Shown: in pieces, positions 12,601 to 27,600 of the stretch | How the letters are laid out: every line of letters begins with the position of its first letter | How positions within the stretch are numbered: the first letter of the stretch is position 1 | DNA from: Acanthopleura granulata | Lineage: Eukaryota; Mollusca; Polyplacophora; Chitonida; Chitonidae | Direction of reading: 5' to 3' | Assembly (NCBI GenBank): GCA_016165875.1 | Contig: JABBOT010000006.1 | Span: forward strand, 1,947,438 to 2,011,437 | Length of the DNA: 64,000 nt | Notes under the pieces: model-generated | What the model was told of the DNA's origin: nothing | Database searches by the model: none | What the model saw: the letters and a program-made list of their open reading frames with translations, nothing else | Program-made: the position numbers and the translations under genes

Positions 12601-15600
12601 TAAAACTGCCAACTGAATTTTGACGACCTCCATTTCGTTGCATTATAAACACATTATGTTTTGAAGAATGAACGACACGGACAAATTTAGGCACGGTACA
12701 CTCATATATTATGGTGATTTTAAATTTTGTTTTGCTTTTCAGCGCCCCTAAAACCGACAATTGACTACGCGTCGTTGGTTGCATTTTAACATATTACGTT
12801 TGAACAACTACACATGTAAGTACTACATGGCCTGACTTCATATACATATATTGGAGTTTTGATATTGCACACGTCTGACTGCCATCAATGCTAAAACGAA
12901 CAGCTGCGCTTTTCAGAACATGTGTTTTAAATACAACCAAGTAAGAGGCCAGAAAGCTCAATTTAGCGTACATATCAGTAACTAAGGGCGCCAGCGCTGC
13001 TGTCATTAAAAATTTAAAGGCCAGTGACCTGTATCATAAACATTGCGTGTATACGTTTTAAATATTTGATGTGCTTTTCCAATTTTAAATGGGTTTGTTT
13101 TCGGGCTGGTTTGAATAGCAGCCGATTGTTTACTTTCCTCTTTTTGGACGTCTTCACTCTAAAGCCGAAAGCAATATACTGTTTGTTAGTTCTAAAAAAA
13201 CTCTCGCAACGATAAGACTGAAATATATTTATACTGTCAATGTGGCGTAAAACACCTAATCGTTCATTCATTCAATCTGATCCGTTTAAAACGACTGAAC
13301 AGGTATACCTAGACCTCCATGTCATTAAGGGTTACACTTTTTAAATTTAAACTGGGTTTCTTTTTGAGCTGGTTTGAATAGCGGCCATCTGTTTTCGTCA
13401 CTCATTTTGGATGTCTTCATTCTCATGCCGATAGCAATAAACTGATTCCTAGTTCTAACAAACTCTCGCCAGGATATAGTTGATATACTGCCAGTGTGGC
13501 GTAAAACACTTAATTGTTCATTCATCAAATCTGATCTGGTGTGTTTATACGTTTACATGAAAACGACTGAGCCTGTCACACTTAGAAAAGATAGTTCAGT
13601 TAGGGTGCAATGAGGAACCTCATGGTTCTATTCTGAACCCTTGGGTGCCATCCTTTGTAAACTTGCTTTCACCTCTGTGCGAAGATTCAGTCGTCGAGGG
13701 TGAGGTTATACTGTAGAACCGTCACCCTTCAAACAAGTCAAATAAATTCAGAATTGTGGACATAAGGGGAGAAAAATAATTTTTTTCACACTTAACTCCA
13801 AACCAATTATGAAGACGATTTGATATTCAATGAATATTTAAAGTAGAGAGATAACACCATCGCCTTTTCCCATGCATGTAGCCTGGAAAATGCAGAGGTG
13901 GTGAATTCAACTTAGGCCTAATAAGATCCTGATGGGACATGGAACCTTTCACATCGGGTGCTAAACTGAGCCCTAATAATAAAGTTCTATATGGAAATTT
14001 ACAGGGTGTCACCACAGTGGCAAAACATCGAACCCTCTTAAGTTTCAATGGCAGCATCTGCTCTTCTAACTGTGTGTATTACCTGGACCTCCATGTCGTT
14101 AAGCGGATCCTCGCTGGCGCTGTCGTACAGCTGGTCATGGGGTAAGGACGACAACAGCTCCCCGTTGTCCATGCCCCTTACGGACTGTCCACTACGCGTC
14201 AGATGGACGTCAGGGGAATCCCACGGGGGTTGATTAACGCAGAGCGCGCAACTCTTCTGATCGGTGCTCATCTGTAAACCCTTAAAAATGTCTCTACTAG
14301 CAACTTTCAGGAGCAACTGTTCTAGAACACGGTTGCAACATGTATGTGTCTCTAAGCGCGACCTAAAAGTAAATGCACCGGGTGAACGCAAGCTTGAGTC
14401 TTGTACATCTATACAACTCAAATGCAATAAATAACCATCCAAAAACGCGAGCAGACTGCATGCCTTTCTTGTAACGTTTGTAGATAAGACTCCTGGCCAA
14501 TACCTGTCCTAGTATCAGGTCAATGGCTGGATCAAGACGAAGAGTGGTTTTCGTCTGTAATAACAGATATCGATTTATCAAATGTCCAATCACCGCAGTT
14601 ATACATACTTCTATTCCTGCAGGTAATTTCTTTTGAATTATGCTGTTCTTTTCTCCTGACGACCTTGTTTCATTTCCAGGACAATTATTATTCCGATATG
14701 CTTTGCGTGAACGAAACACAAAGCTTACCCAACGATCCCAGAGTTTCCACACTGGTATATATGGTCGCTCGGGTTTTGACCAATTGAAAGCCAAGCGCGG
14801 TGGAGTTAAACAGTGTCTTTAAGTCACGAGCGTTCTTCTTAATCAGTGCTTCACATCGCGGAACTGAAAAGGTTTTGAAAATGAGTCTTAATCGTTCCTT
14901 TTAAACTCGTCCAAGGAGAAATTCTTCAACATTCAGGAACATCCGGAGTCAATGACCTGTTGGCCGCACCACTAGCACCGTCACGGAAGCGTAATATACA
15001 TTAGGTAAGCTGAGCGTCAGTTTCTTTTCTTCCAAGAGTCGACTTAAGAGAGTGCTTAGGGCCATTCCACCGTCACAAGAAGCCACACATGTCCGACCAG
15101 CTGAATCCAGCCTCGAAAATATACGCACGAAAACTCACAGGAGGGCGGTCTTTGTTCGGCCTGCGCTGATCACAAGGGCATCGCCGCACCTTACATGTGC
15201 ATCTCTATTCCCACTGGAATTAGTCTCCGATAACACGCCCCCTCCTTCGTGTTCTTGACTGTCCAAATGAACATCTGTGGTTAGAGCCACGATCGGCGAG
15301 TATTGCAGCCAACCCGCTCTATAATGAGCGCATGACAAGTCCGGACACAGTCATCATTTATCGTAGACGGAATACCTGGCTATGCCACTAATGTGACCTG
15401 CAGAATCCGCCGATCGCCTAGCAACGCCAAGCTATCCTTGGGTATCGACACTGCCGCGTTGCAGCCCTCGTGACTTTATCTATCAGTCTGGTGGTACAGT
15501 CTGATAATTCCGTACTTCTTAAACAGCGCATAACAGATGCACCATTGGACATCGTTTTTGAATGAGAACTAATTGTTTTGTTATCGGCTGGTCGGGGAGG

Positions 15601-18600
15601 AAGGATCCGCGGTAAATGAGCTGTAGGAGGTATAACGATCCAAGGCCATGTGTGGACCGACGACGACAGCGACTCTGACGCTGTCCGGAAACTCCGGTGG
15701 CTAACGGTCGATAATGACAATCGGCTACCTTGTGCCAGAAGGCCAACGAGCCATAGCCCTGTCATTTTAACTCTTTCAACCCTTTAACTCTTTCATAATC
15801 CTGATTTTAATAAGGAGGCTTAAAACCAATCAGAAACCAATTCCCTAGATAGCAACATGTATCAGAGAAATTGAAAATATTCCAAAAAGACACTATCTTG
15901 CAAAAGAAAGACTGATCTCCGACTATCAAAAAGCACGAAGTTCGGGCCTGATGAAATGTTGCATCAACTACGGGCAGAAATAACATAAATGGTATAGCCG
16001 TACTTTAGCCTGTGGTTATGGGTCAATCTTAAAACTTGGACCAAGGCCTTTGTTTTTTCAACGCAAAATATAAAGCATAAATAAATTATATGTACTTCTT
16101 TGTCTAGAATGGACAGGACAACGTAAGAGGAAACAAGTTATTTGACTGTATGGCACAGCGAAACAAACAACTTGAATACAAGGATTAGTAAGTGCGTTTT
16201 TTTACAAAGCGCCAAGAAGAGTTCTCGTATCACATGCCCACGTGTCCCGGCTTCTTGGAAATGGAATGGATTAGACACAGATCTTTCCATATGTCGAAGC
16301 GTGTTAAGTCTGACGCCATATGCAGTCATATGCGCCATGTCATGACGTCATCGCGGTGCCTTTTTGACAGTGTTTTTACCGCAGCTTTTAGCAGTGTCAT
16401 AAAAATGTAAAGGAGTACGATGATAAATAGATCGGTTGTCATTTATTGAGAAAAATAGCTTTTATAATTTCTCCGTTCGCTGCTCGACTGATAAAATACC
16501 AACTTCGTAGTTTATGTTTCAATTGACAATATCATTTGATCCATTATTACTTCATTAATAATGAAAATAATGGCCCTAGCTTAGCTTATTTTGTCTTGAC
16601 AGACTATGACTTTGGCTCTTTATGTGATCGTGTATTAAATGTGTTGACAATACCGCCTTTGGAGTAATATTCGACCGGTAACGTTTAATAAATCGCAATC
16701 AGTATGAGAATATTGTTACCTAATTCTGCCTGAGCCATGTTGCTTGGGGAGTGTAAGTTGTTACTATTTCAGTGTTTACATGAACAGTTGTAATAACACC
16801 CTAACTGACGTAAACTGACAAGGCCTGGAAGGCGCCTTCCATCGGTTACTTGAATCCAGTTGCCATTTGCTTCGGTTTTACCCTCTATGGTGCAATATTG
16901 TACATTATATTTTCAATTATCAAACAATCAAAAGCTGTTCAGTGTGCCCTTTGGCAAACGTGTAGGAAACGGAAATCGAATTCAATTTATCCTTGATATA
17001 CACGTACATCTGAACAACACTGTGTGCCCATCCCATGTCTACAGATTTGTTAACCCACGCTGTTGAAACACTCCCTGAGGCTCTGTTCGGCACGGTGGCA
17101 AGCTTGTGACCACAGTCTCTGTCATCAGCAGACGAGCCGCAGACGACGGCTGAAACCTACCAGCGTGAGGCAGCGACAGTCTTCATGATGCGTTTTGGCA
17201 AAACTCCACGTAACCAACCTACGCTGATCCTCCCAGACAAGTCTCTGGGGGCTTAGGATAGCAGAATGAGAGCTTTCATTCAGAGCGAGTAAATATCCAG
17301 AGTGTAGCAGAGAGATAAAGACAATTTGTAAAACTGTTTACCCACATTATACACTTGTTCAGACTCATCGTTGTTCGTGGCTTCTGTTATAATAACGGGT
17401 ACCACAATTCTTCCAATCTTTGAGACATACTCTTTGAAGCAAAATATTCATGTAATTCTAATTGGAATATTCAGTTTCTCGTATCTCACATGGTTAGTCC
17501 ATCTACTGAACAATATAACCTTAATCTTTACGTTTTGGAAAAAAATTGGGAGTGGAAAGTTGTGTTTTTTTTTCTTTTTGCTTTCAGAATTATTAATATG
17601 TGTCCTAAAAATTAAAATTAGCGTTGTGCAAAGGCATCACCAGGTAAACAGCTTCACGGTATCCGAAGCTTTTGATCTTCTGGCTGAGATCGTTTTGAAG
17701 TGAATAACTATTTTTATTTTAAATAATGCAAATGGTAATCTGTTGAATTGTTTAGGAGGCAATCAGTTATTCCGCAGATTATCATTTATATGGTTTGAAA
17801 TAAAAGTAGTTATTCACTTGAAGAAAGATCTCAGCCCTAAGATCGAAAGCTTTTGGAACCGTGGTTATATTTACGTCATTAATGTGATCTGCATTGCTCA
17901 CACAAGGGTTAAGACCAAACAAATATCATGAAATCCACATTCCTTGTCTGATCTAATCCTGTGGTATACGTAACTGTCAGCTGTGATTGGTACGGTAAGG
18001 CCCTGAAGTAAGGTGAGGATTATCAAGTAACTAGCGAAGAGCCGGAGATGGGATTACTTATAGCACTCTGGGTATGTGGGCTGGCCAGATACCTCAAAAC
18101 ATGGACATGCGGATTCGGAGAGGGAGGGTCGTGGCTATTTTATGATGACATGGCAACAAGCCCCGCCCTCACTGCGTGCACAAACTTTTGATATCATATT
18201 ACCAATTGTCTTCGGTATAGTAGGACAGATTTTATGTACCTGTCAAGCTAATTTATTGGGAAAACAGGGGGAAGAAACTCTGTTCAGAGTTCTAGACCAA
18301 CCAATGAGACACTCTGAAGGGCTAGGCTAAAAGGACCCGATTCACAGTGAAACGCGTCATTTCCTGATGTGACGGCGCAGTGCTTGTGTTCTACCTAAGT
18401 GTTTTATGATCACGCGTGCAGTGAAAAGTGTGGCCTACTCCAGGAAAGAACAGAGGAGCACACGGCTTTGGGTCGAGTTGTTAAAGGCGGGAAAGAGGTT
18501 AACGAATTCCCCATTATAACTCGGTGAATATGTATTAGACAACGCCGGTAAATTTATTAGCTGGATAGACGATTTATGTACGGATTGTACGTTTCAAACG

Positions 18601-21600
18601 TCGTGAAATACAAAATTATCAAACAACATTATCAAGCCTGACCTGACCAACGTTTGGCGAGCTCGCTATTTTCCGCACCTGGATACCTTGAACAACGCCA
18701 AGAACAACACCGCAGTGTAGCAAAACGATATATTGGGTTCAAGCCAGCCAGTGGTAGAATCGAACTCTCAACCATGTACATTCACAACACGTCTATCACA
18801 TGCTCTCTACAGAGGAGTTTTACGAATGAATGTATTGCAGATGTTTTGTATATTTGTAACTGTCAATGAGGTGTAGGTTTCCGGAAACAAAATGCCACTG
18901 CTACTTCAGATTTTAATACAGTGTAACATTATTATCTGAAGACGTCCATGAGGTTTAAATTTTTTTCAGTTAAAACAGTGTTTATAAATGTCTGCTTCTG
19001 ACGTATATTTAATAATTTACGATTTTACTGTTCAGTCATTCCTTGCATTTTTATTAATAACCTGACATCTGATAGATTGATGACATGGTCTACCCATACT
19101 GAACATAAAATCTACCTGACAGTCTTAAAAGTTTTCCTGACAGTCTTAACTTAAACGGCTTAGCCATAGGTTCCAACATCAAGTCAGATCTAAAGGCGGG
19201 GAAAACCCAACAATTTCATCCCTAACTTTGAACAATGGAGCTTAGCTGTACTTATATATATCTCATTACCGACATGTAGACTGGCTAAACTCCCTAAGCG
19301 GTACCACTAGGAGAGGATGGTTAAGGCTTAATGACTTCATGATACTGTTAATTGAATGTGACGACAACACAACATTTCTGTTATTCTAAACCAGTCACGT
19401 CTAGTAAATAACCATTAACATCACCCCCCCCCACCCCCCGCGGTTGCATAAGCGAAAAAATATCTACACTGCGGCTTTTGACACCTATCAAAAAAGTAAG
19501 AATTATCTGTAGCGATACGAATATTTTGTAATTATGTGACTCCACACTGGACTTAACTCGACTCATTAGAAGCCTTATGTTTGGCCTGTACGGGAAAGAG
19601 CATTAGCTTCGAACTAGTGGTCGTGATGCCTGTGTTTCAATCAGCCAAATATAACACTATGTTAAATATTCACAAACATATAGGCATTGTCAGAAAAGTC
19701 AGAATTTGCCTTTTTATGAAGTTGGTTGGTATTGAATGCCTTATGCAATGATATTCCGGGTATCCAACGGTGGTCAAGTTTTAAGTCAGCGAAAACCAAA
19801 CAATTTTAACAAGCAATGGTACCAGTCGCGAAACAATCATAACAATTAGGTACACATACTAATCGTTAAGTAATTATACGGGTCTCCAAGCAATCATAGC
19901 GAGCAATCATACCAAGCCCCAAGTAATCTTAACAAGAACCATGCTATCGTAACAATTAAACAAATATGCCTATCGCAAAGCAATGGTAACACTTAAGCAA
20001 ACTAATCATCAAGCAATCGTAGCAAACAATCATGCCAATCAACAAGAAATCATACCAATCGACAAGCAATCATACCACGAAATCACATCAAACGGCAAGA
20101 AATCATACCAATCGACAAGCAATCATACCACGAAATCACATCAAACGGCAAGAAATCATACCAATCGGCGAGCAACCAAACCAATCGCCAATTAACCAGA
20201 CCAAACAACCACAACAATCGACAAGCCATCTTACCAACAGCCAAGCAAGCATACCAATCGCCAAGCAATCGTAACAAGAAATCATGCCAAGTAGAGGACA
20301 ACATTTTAGCGCACGCAGTGCCGTGGTATAAACAAGACGTTAAGGGTGTACAAGGTGTGTGTGTGTGGGGGGGCTTATCAGGATGTACAGTTATTTCTGG
20401 AGGACCTACTCCGGCCTCTAATTGAGTACCAGGGGACTGATAGTAAGATTTAGATTAGCGATCGTTATGTGGTATTTTTAAAGTGAGGAAAAGAATAGTC
20501 CAGACTTGTTTACAGCACTGGAAATTATGCCGCCGTCCTCCGATAGGCTTGTCACCCTACAATAGGGTCAGGTCTGTAAACTAGGTCTGAGTGAATCTCG
20601 GGCAACGATCGGCAGCCATTGTTTTGCAGGCGAATATCCTACGTGTAAATGGCACTTATCTCGCAGAGTATAGAGGATATATTCTATGTGTTACTGGATG
20701 TGTATTTTCTTGTGCTGAAACGGAATTCTGTTTGTGCCACACAAAAAACCAAACCGTGCATATTGTTTGCAATACGGCTAATACCTATTGCAAAAGGTTG
20801 GCTGGACATTATGACTCTCAATAGCCATCATGATAAATTCTATAAAGAATAAACTTTTCGCATTACAGATATTCTGTATGAAAAGTTGTCGAAGGAAAAT
20901 AATAAAAAAGTTGCTAATTATTGCAATGTATTATTTTGTGAAAGTAGACTGACATTTTCATGATAGAAAACAACAGTTCAAATGTTCAACAGTTTATTCA
21001 AAAGAGTGTATCATAGTAAGTTACGTACATAAAATAGTCGAGTCCTTATTCACATGATTTTATGTCGAACAGATTGAATTGGTTATTAACATTTATTTTT
21101 CGAGAAACGCTATTATATGCAAAATGACCTCGCCATTTTACGACTTAGCGTGGCTGCGTTGCTGTCTTATAATACTGCAGTGAAAGTTTAAAAATCAACA
21201 GAATATCGTTATCTTTGAAACATATGACATCAAAACCTACCCAAGAACACAATTCTGATAATCATTTTAATTCTCGTTAATAAGTTTCTTTATTTTACAT
21301 ACAAACCCACATAAAAGCTTGCAGACTGACCCTTCAAGTCAGGATTTAAAGGGATGTCACATGTTGTGGTACTGTTTATCTTCAAATGTAAGTATTGCGT
21401 TCAAGAAGGAGGAAGACCCATATCTAAGCTGCCTGAGCACATTCTTCAGGCTTCTAGGCGGACAAACTACTACAAGCTGTTCTTCAGGCTTCTAGGCGGA
21501 CAAACTACTACAAGCTGTTCTTCAGGCTTCTAGGCGGACAAACTACTACAAGCTTCACCAGATATAAAATTTTTTTTTTTTGTAAAAGGCTCAAGATAAA

Positions 21601-24600
21601 GCAATCTGCTATCACCAGAATGATGTTGAAGTTAACTTTTAAACGCAAAAGAAGTAAGTTTTAATAAATGTTTTTAAAAATACCCACAATACTATTCAGC
21701 CTATTAAAAAGAAAAGCAAAGAAGGAAATCGCGACATAAACACAGAAAGGAGCAGTTATGAAATCCGATGACGTCACTGTTCGTCCACGAAGGACATCAA
21801 CAGAGATGCTAATGGCAATGACATTCACAAATTCCGTACCATACACGCTTCTTCGATCCAAACCTATAACGTATCCCTGGGTGTATTATCTACGACTGCT
21901 TGTCCATCCATCCCATGCATATCGCTGGTAACATCAGCAAAGAAAAGGACACAAGGATCCCCTGTCGTTATACATCCTGTCTGCTTCTTTTTATTTGATC
22001 TGCTGAGGATACTTAAGCTTTGATGTCAGTTTGACCGCATGGAAAGTCTTTTTTGTGTGATTAATAAACATGATATAACCTATCATCTGGCAATGTATAA
22101 ACACTATATTGTGTTTACTTTTTTGGCTTTCCAAAGACAGAATACACAGAGTGGTAAAATACCAAACCTCAGTGGGTGAACATTACCCGCGAGTTAGCGC
22201 AAAGAAGACATCCACTAAGACATCCAATGGTGGTTTGAAGGCAATGAGGTTTAAAGTCAATACTAGCATTTAGATGAAGAAAACAAGCTGGAAGTTAAGA
22301 CTTATGAAGACGGAGTCCTATGAATATCGGCGGATAATTTAAGGTTAAGTAATAAATTTTGCTTAACAAACAAGCCGGGCTAATTTAACTATTCCGTCCA
22401 TAAGAACCACTCATAAGTATGATGGGGCCTTATGAAAACTGAAGTTAAAAGCCGTCTTTATGTCCCAAGGGCAAAACTGAGTAGTTCCTTTTTTTTCTTT
22501 TTTTGGTTCTTTTATATCTTCTTAAAGTGTATGTTAAGGTATAAAATCCAGACGTGCCATGTATCCTGTATATCACAGTACATTGGCACCGAGCACGCGC
22601 TGGGTTATTTCGCTGAGGCCTTGTTCTTTTCCCGCAGCCACTGGCCACTCATGTTGTATGCTCTTAACAAGCTTATGCCGGTGTGGTTGCAAATATTATT
22701 GTTTTGAACATAAACCTAAAAGTACTGAGATTACCAGATATATAATTGTTGGGTGTATATCAGACGCAACCAGAATCTAGGCGTTGAAACCGACATTAGT
22801 AGACCAGCCTTCAACCAACATGGGTGTTCCGGGTCAACAATAGACAAGACCGGTTTCGAAACGGCACTCAGCACAAAATACCAAAGAACTAACAATTCAT
22901 GTAAAATACAAAAACAGGACAGATTTACGAAAAAGGAAGCAGTCACGAATTTTCAGTGTTCACGGAAAGGCGCAAGGAAAGTTCTAGGCGGATGAATGAA
23001 ACCAAAACCAACTGCAAATCAAAATGAAAACATTCCAGTGAACTTACCTGTGGTAAGTTGAGGTGTTTCTGTGCCAGCTTCAGTCCCAGACGACAGTTGT
23101 TGACCCGGTGGTGGGGTTTGAGCAGTTCATGTCTGGGACAGGCCCCAGGGCTCACGGCCTCCATCAACGAGCACAGGGCGATACCATCCTGCCAGCAGGT
23201 GCTCAGGTCCTCGAGCCGTAAACCGGGGACCTGTTCCTTCACCCAAGTCAGCAATTTTCTGCGGACAGAGGCATCTGGGACAAGAGGAAGAACAGTTTTG
23301 CTCACGCATTTATTTATTTATTTATTTCGTTATTTATTTATTTACTTATTTTATTTGGTTGGTGTTTTACGCCGTAATTGAGAATATTTCAATTCTACGA
23401 CGGCGGACTTTACAATTGTGGGGGAAACTCCGCTAAGCCCTTTAGGTATTTAAACTATCCGCATTACGGCTCCGGTGTATTGTTCGTCCGGCTGTTACAG
23501 TAATAACCACTGTATTTTAGCCGGATCCTATTAAGAGTATATTCACGAAATCTTCGACTAACCAGGGCGATGTTACATCAATTAAATAGTCCTCAAACTA
23601 TTTGCCTGATTTTTAAGAGTCAGATATGTTATTGATACAGCATTGATTTAATAAATTACTCCTTTATGGAAATGCTAATAGCCTATGCTACGTGAAACAA
23701 AAATCTAAGAAATAAAGATAAAACAGTAATGAAACCTATTTTACCTTCTTTGAGAGGCATTTTGAAGTTGGCGAGAACATAACTTGGACAAGATTATTCT
23801 TATGGAAAAACAACGACGTTCCATTGTAGCTACTAACTTTGTTATCAGATGGAGGATATGTATATATGAATACGCACAACGGTATTCTTCAGTTGTAGTG
23901 AGGTTTGGCATACTTCTGAGATTCAATTCAATCAACTCGACAGCGATGTTCATTAAGGCAGAAAAATCTGCAAGCAGATGACCATGGTGGGTGCAATATC
24001 GGGTGGCCATGCTTGCAACTTTCATAAATTATTTATTGTCCAAAGGTGAACCAAAGAATTTTACACTTGATACCGCAACTAGGCTTAGCACAATGAAAGC
24101 TTCCAGTCACTGATGGCCAACGACAATAGAGTGGCAGAGAGATACTTTGTAAAACTGTGATCTATATTTTCCATGCAGGGATATTTTTATAGCTAAATGA
24201 GCAATGTGATTTTTTTTAGAAAAAAAATTAACAAACAGTAATAAGATGTATATGTGAGATGAAACAAGAGCAATCACCGTCCATGAAAAAAAGCTTATTT
24301 ATTATTCTTAGAATGTTTAAAACAGAGTAAAATGCCTTTAAATTAGTGGACTATGAGATGGTTGGTTGGAACGCATTGGATACCACTGACGTCACGTCCG
24401 CATGTTTTGCTTGGAATAGTTCGTTTCAACATCCAGTTGACGCAAGCATCTATTTCTCTTTATGAATTTCGAATGCAAAAGTGTGGTAATATGTATGTGT
24501 AAAAAGAGACAATAAATCGAGTGGCAGATGTCCCTTTTTCGACCGCGGTACAAATAGAAAAGTTTGTGAGATTGAAGTGAGTACGGTGTAAAACGCAGGT

Positions 24601-27600
24601 AATAGTGCATAAAATATTTTAAAAATAATTAGGACATGAGTGCATGTAAGACATGACTTTGCGTCACTGGGGAAAATTTATCCTCTCTGCCCAAGACTAC
24701 ATTTATTAAAAATATCGTTCAATGCACCAAAATACCTCTCGGCCATAGGAACAGTAGCAAGATATAGTGTGTTTACAAGGTGAATGAAGCACAGGCACAG
24801 CAGTTCCGAAAGTCTCTAGTGTTCTTCCACACTTACAATAATGTGCATGCATATACGATGCACAAGATTCTTAAAGGATTCAAGACACCTTCCTTACTAG
24901 CCTGTCACAAAAAATATTTACACCAATGACCTTGACAGGTAAGTTAAAGTGACTACAAAACCAAAAGGATTCTTTGTATTGCCTAAATGTATTGTATAAA
25001 TTGTGTAAGATTTATAATCCTGACATGTATTCAAGAGGTAAGCTTTTACACAAGAGAGCGTTGGACGGGCGGACAGATGGACGATACTCCTAGACCAGTC
25101 TTCGCCGAGGGTTAAAATCAACCTTAACAAACTTACCGCTTTGGAAAAGGTCAAGCAGTTGTTGACGAAAACCAGGCTTGCAGACTATGTTGCCTGTGCT
25201 GTCGACGAAATAGAGACGCTTTTGACGTTCTCGTATGACGTAAAGTGGGTTGACGTAGCGCAGGTAGGATATGTACGTCAGAATGTAAGCCAGAATCGAG
25301 GCGGTGGTAATCCGCAGGACGGTGCGAAAATCTGAAACATGGCGGTAAGATTTATGTATTAATCAATGGGGACATAACTCTGGAAAATCGTGGAATTGTC
25401 TTCTCTTACCCTTATCAAGATGTGTGACGGAATTAAAAACAGACCAAAGAAAAATCTTGCTGTATCACAAGCTGAAACCATGTCTGCCAAAAAATGGGGC
25501 GAGCAGTGGGAAACTCGTAAAACTGCTTCCAACCTTTAACGAAAGGGTCCAAAGCCGTGAGCTCCTTTGTTCTTTCATGGATTACGACGCATTTCTAGGT
25601 GCATCTGTGCTCGGAGAGCATTTAGGTTTATACAAACACTGCAGCGTCTCAGCAGAAAACGATATGTTTTTTTTTTGGGGGGGGGGTCTGTTGTTGTTGT
25701 TTTTTTTGGACCCTTTCGTGTATCCCCTCAGAGTATCCACATTGCGCTTTTCAATTAGTCTGTAATGAAAATTGTTACAAAGGTTCATGAGAAAATCATA
25801 CAAGAAATGCAAATTGTCGAGTATCTTTTTATCGTATGACACCAGTAAGGAACGCGACTAGTTATGACGTACAGAAACTAATGTTTTATATCTCTCGTTT
25901 TCAGATTGGTACAGAAGAGAAAGCTGGTGCATGAGAACCAAAAGCCAATCAAATGCTTTGCCGCATCGACATAAAAGCCATTCGCGTCGAGCCTTGATGA
26001 TCACTGCATGCTAGAAAATTCAAAAGGTTTCTTTGGGGAGAAAACAAGAAAAGCAATTCTCAGAACACAGATCGATGACATTTGATGCGATGTGCGAGCA
26101 TACATCATAAATCAATGACATATATACGTATATGGTTGTTTTTGTCTGACAGGTACGTGTGGAGGAGCTGAAATGTGAATGTATTCCTCTCACCTCACCA
26201 GGTGAGCAATACTAAGTAGGGAGTCTTACACCGCGAACAAATGGTGTTCGATATCTATAAATACATTCACAAACATCATGTGTTCAACCGTTCACGTTTT
26301 GAGTCTAGAACTCATGCATTCATAAACAAGGGTTTAGCACACAAACCTTGCATATGGATGTAAACGATTCGGAGCTCACAGTGGCCCCTTATTATATACA
26401 TACATAAATTAATTTACATGGCGACTCCATTCCAGGAAATGATTTCCACCCAGGCAGTAAGATGTGCCTCAGGGATTCAGTCTGTTCTAATCAACAAAGG
26501 TCTCTCCATATAGAAATATAACCACAATGCTGTGACTCAAAATCTGTGGATCCTACATAAACTAGAGTCTATCAGTTCTTGTGTCCGTAATGGGGGACCC
26601 GGCAGCAGTACTTTGTACCATTTGATGTCGATCTTTTCTTACCCAGCTCATGACATTAGTTTAAAGAGAATACACTCAACATCATATTGTGATATTCTGT
26701 AAGACTGAAGACATTTTCTCTATCAAAATTTTGCAAGTAAGTTCTTACCATTTCCATTTGTTCGGTTAGTGTGAACACCAACTAAGTCCAAAATATCTTC
26801 ATTATTTGTACCACTGGTGGACGTAGGAATAGGTCAAGGTAACACATCATAATGCATGTTTATTATAAATTTTTGTCAACCTTTTATCATGTATATTGGC
26901 AAGATGCCAGCTGGAGGCTGTGGATCCTTCGAATATACCACCATTGCTTGTAACTGGTGAGGGGCATCAGTGAAATTATTTTGTCAACTGAAAACTGATA
27001 GTCTTAATTAAGAATTAAGATTGTCCCCAAAGCTGCAAATGTTTCAGGATATTTGTTAAATGATATGCTCATTAATATTCTGTAATAGTAAAGACAAATG
27101 CCTTCAAGCGCTCATAAGCATAGAACCATTGCTTGCGTTACCCTGTAATAGGAGGCTAAAAGATACAAAGGTTAAAAATTGTTTGTGAGCTCTTCTAGCA
27201 AACCATGAAAGGATAACCTGTGTGCTTTTTTGTAATATTTATAAAATAAAGTTTTTATGTTCTTATCCTCTTATCCCATTAATTCACCATATGAAGCTTA
27301 TTTTTGATGTGATTGCTAAGGAAGGAAAGTTTATATACAGTATATCAGGGTGTTCAATAGTATCCAACACGCGGCGATTTTCGGCGGTTGCGGATGGCAA
27401 AACCGCCACCTATTAAAGCTGATTCGAAAATAAAATGGCGTTGTTGTTGTTTCGCTCTTGTGAAAGAAAATACATACATACGCTACCACAGGCAGTCAAG
27501 GTACCGACCTGTTTGTGATATTTACCATTGACCTTTCGGGACATAAAACTAAAAGGATAATACATGAAAGCACAACTCCAGACATAATTAAAAGTTTCAT

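Noticed and set aside
15135..15765. Cluster of minus-strand open frames in a CG-richer stretch
   Set aside because: The frames overlap in different phases, no domain is visible and no splice pair gives a consistent exon. Kept only as a possible promoter region for the alternative exon.
19983..20304. Asn/Gln/Thr-rich open frames on both strands
   Set aside because: Produced by the ~20-bp tandem array.
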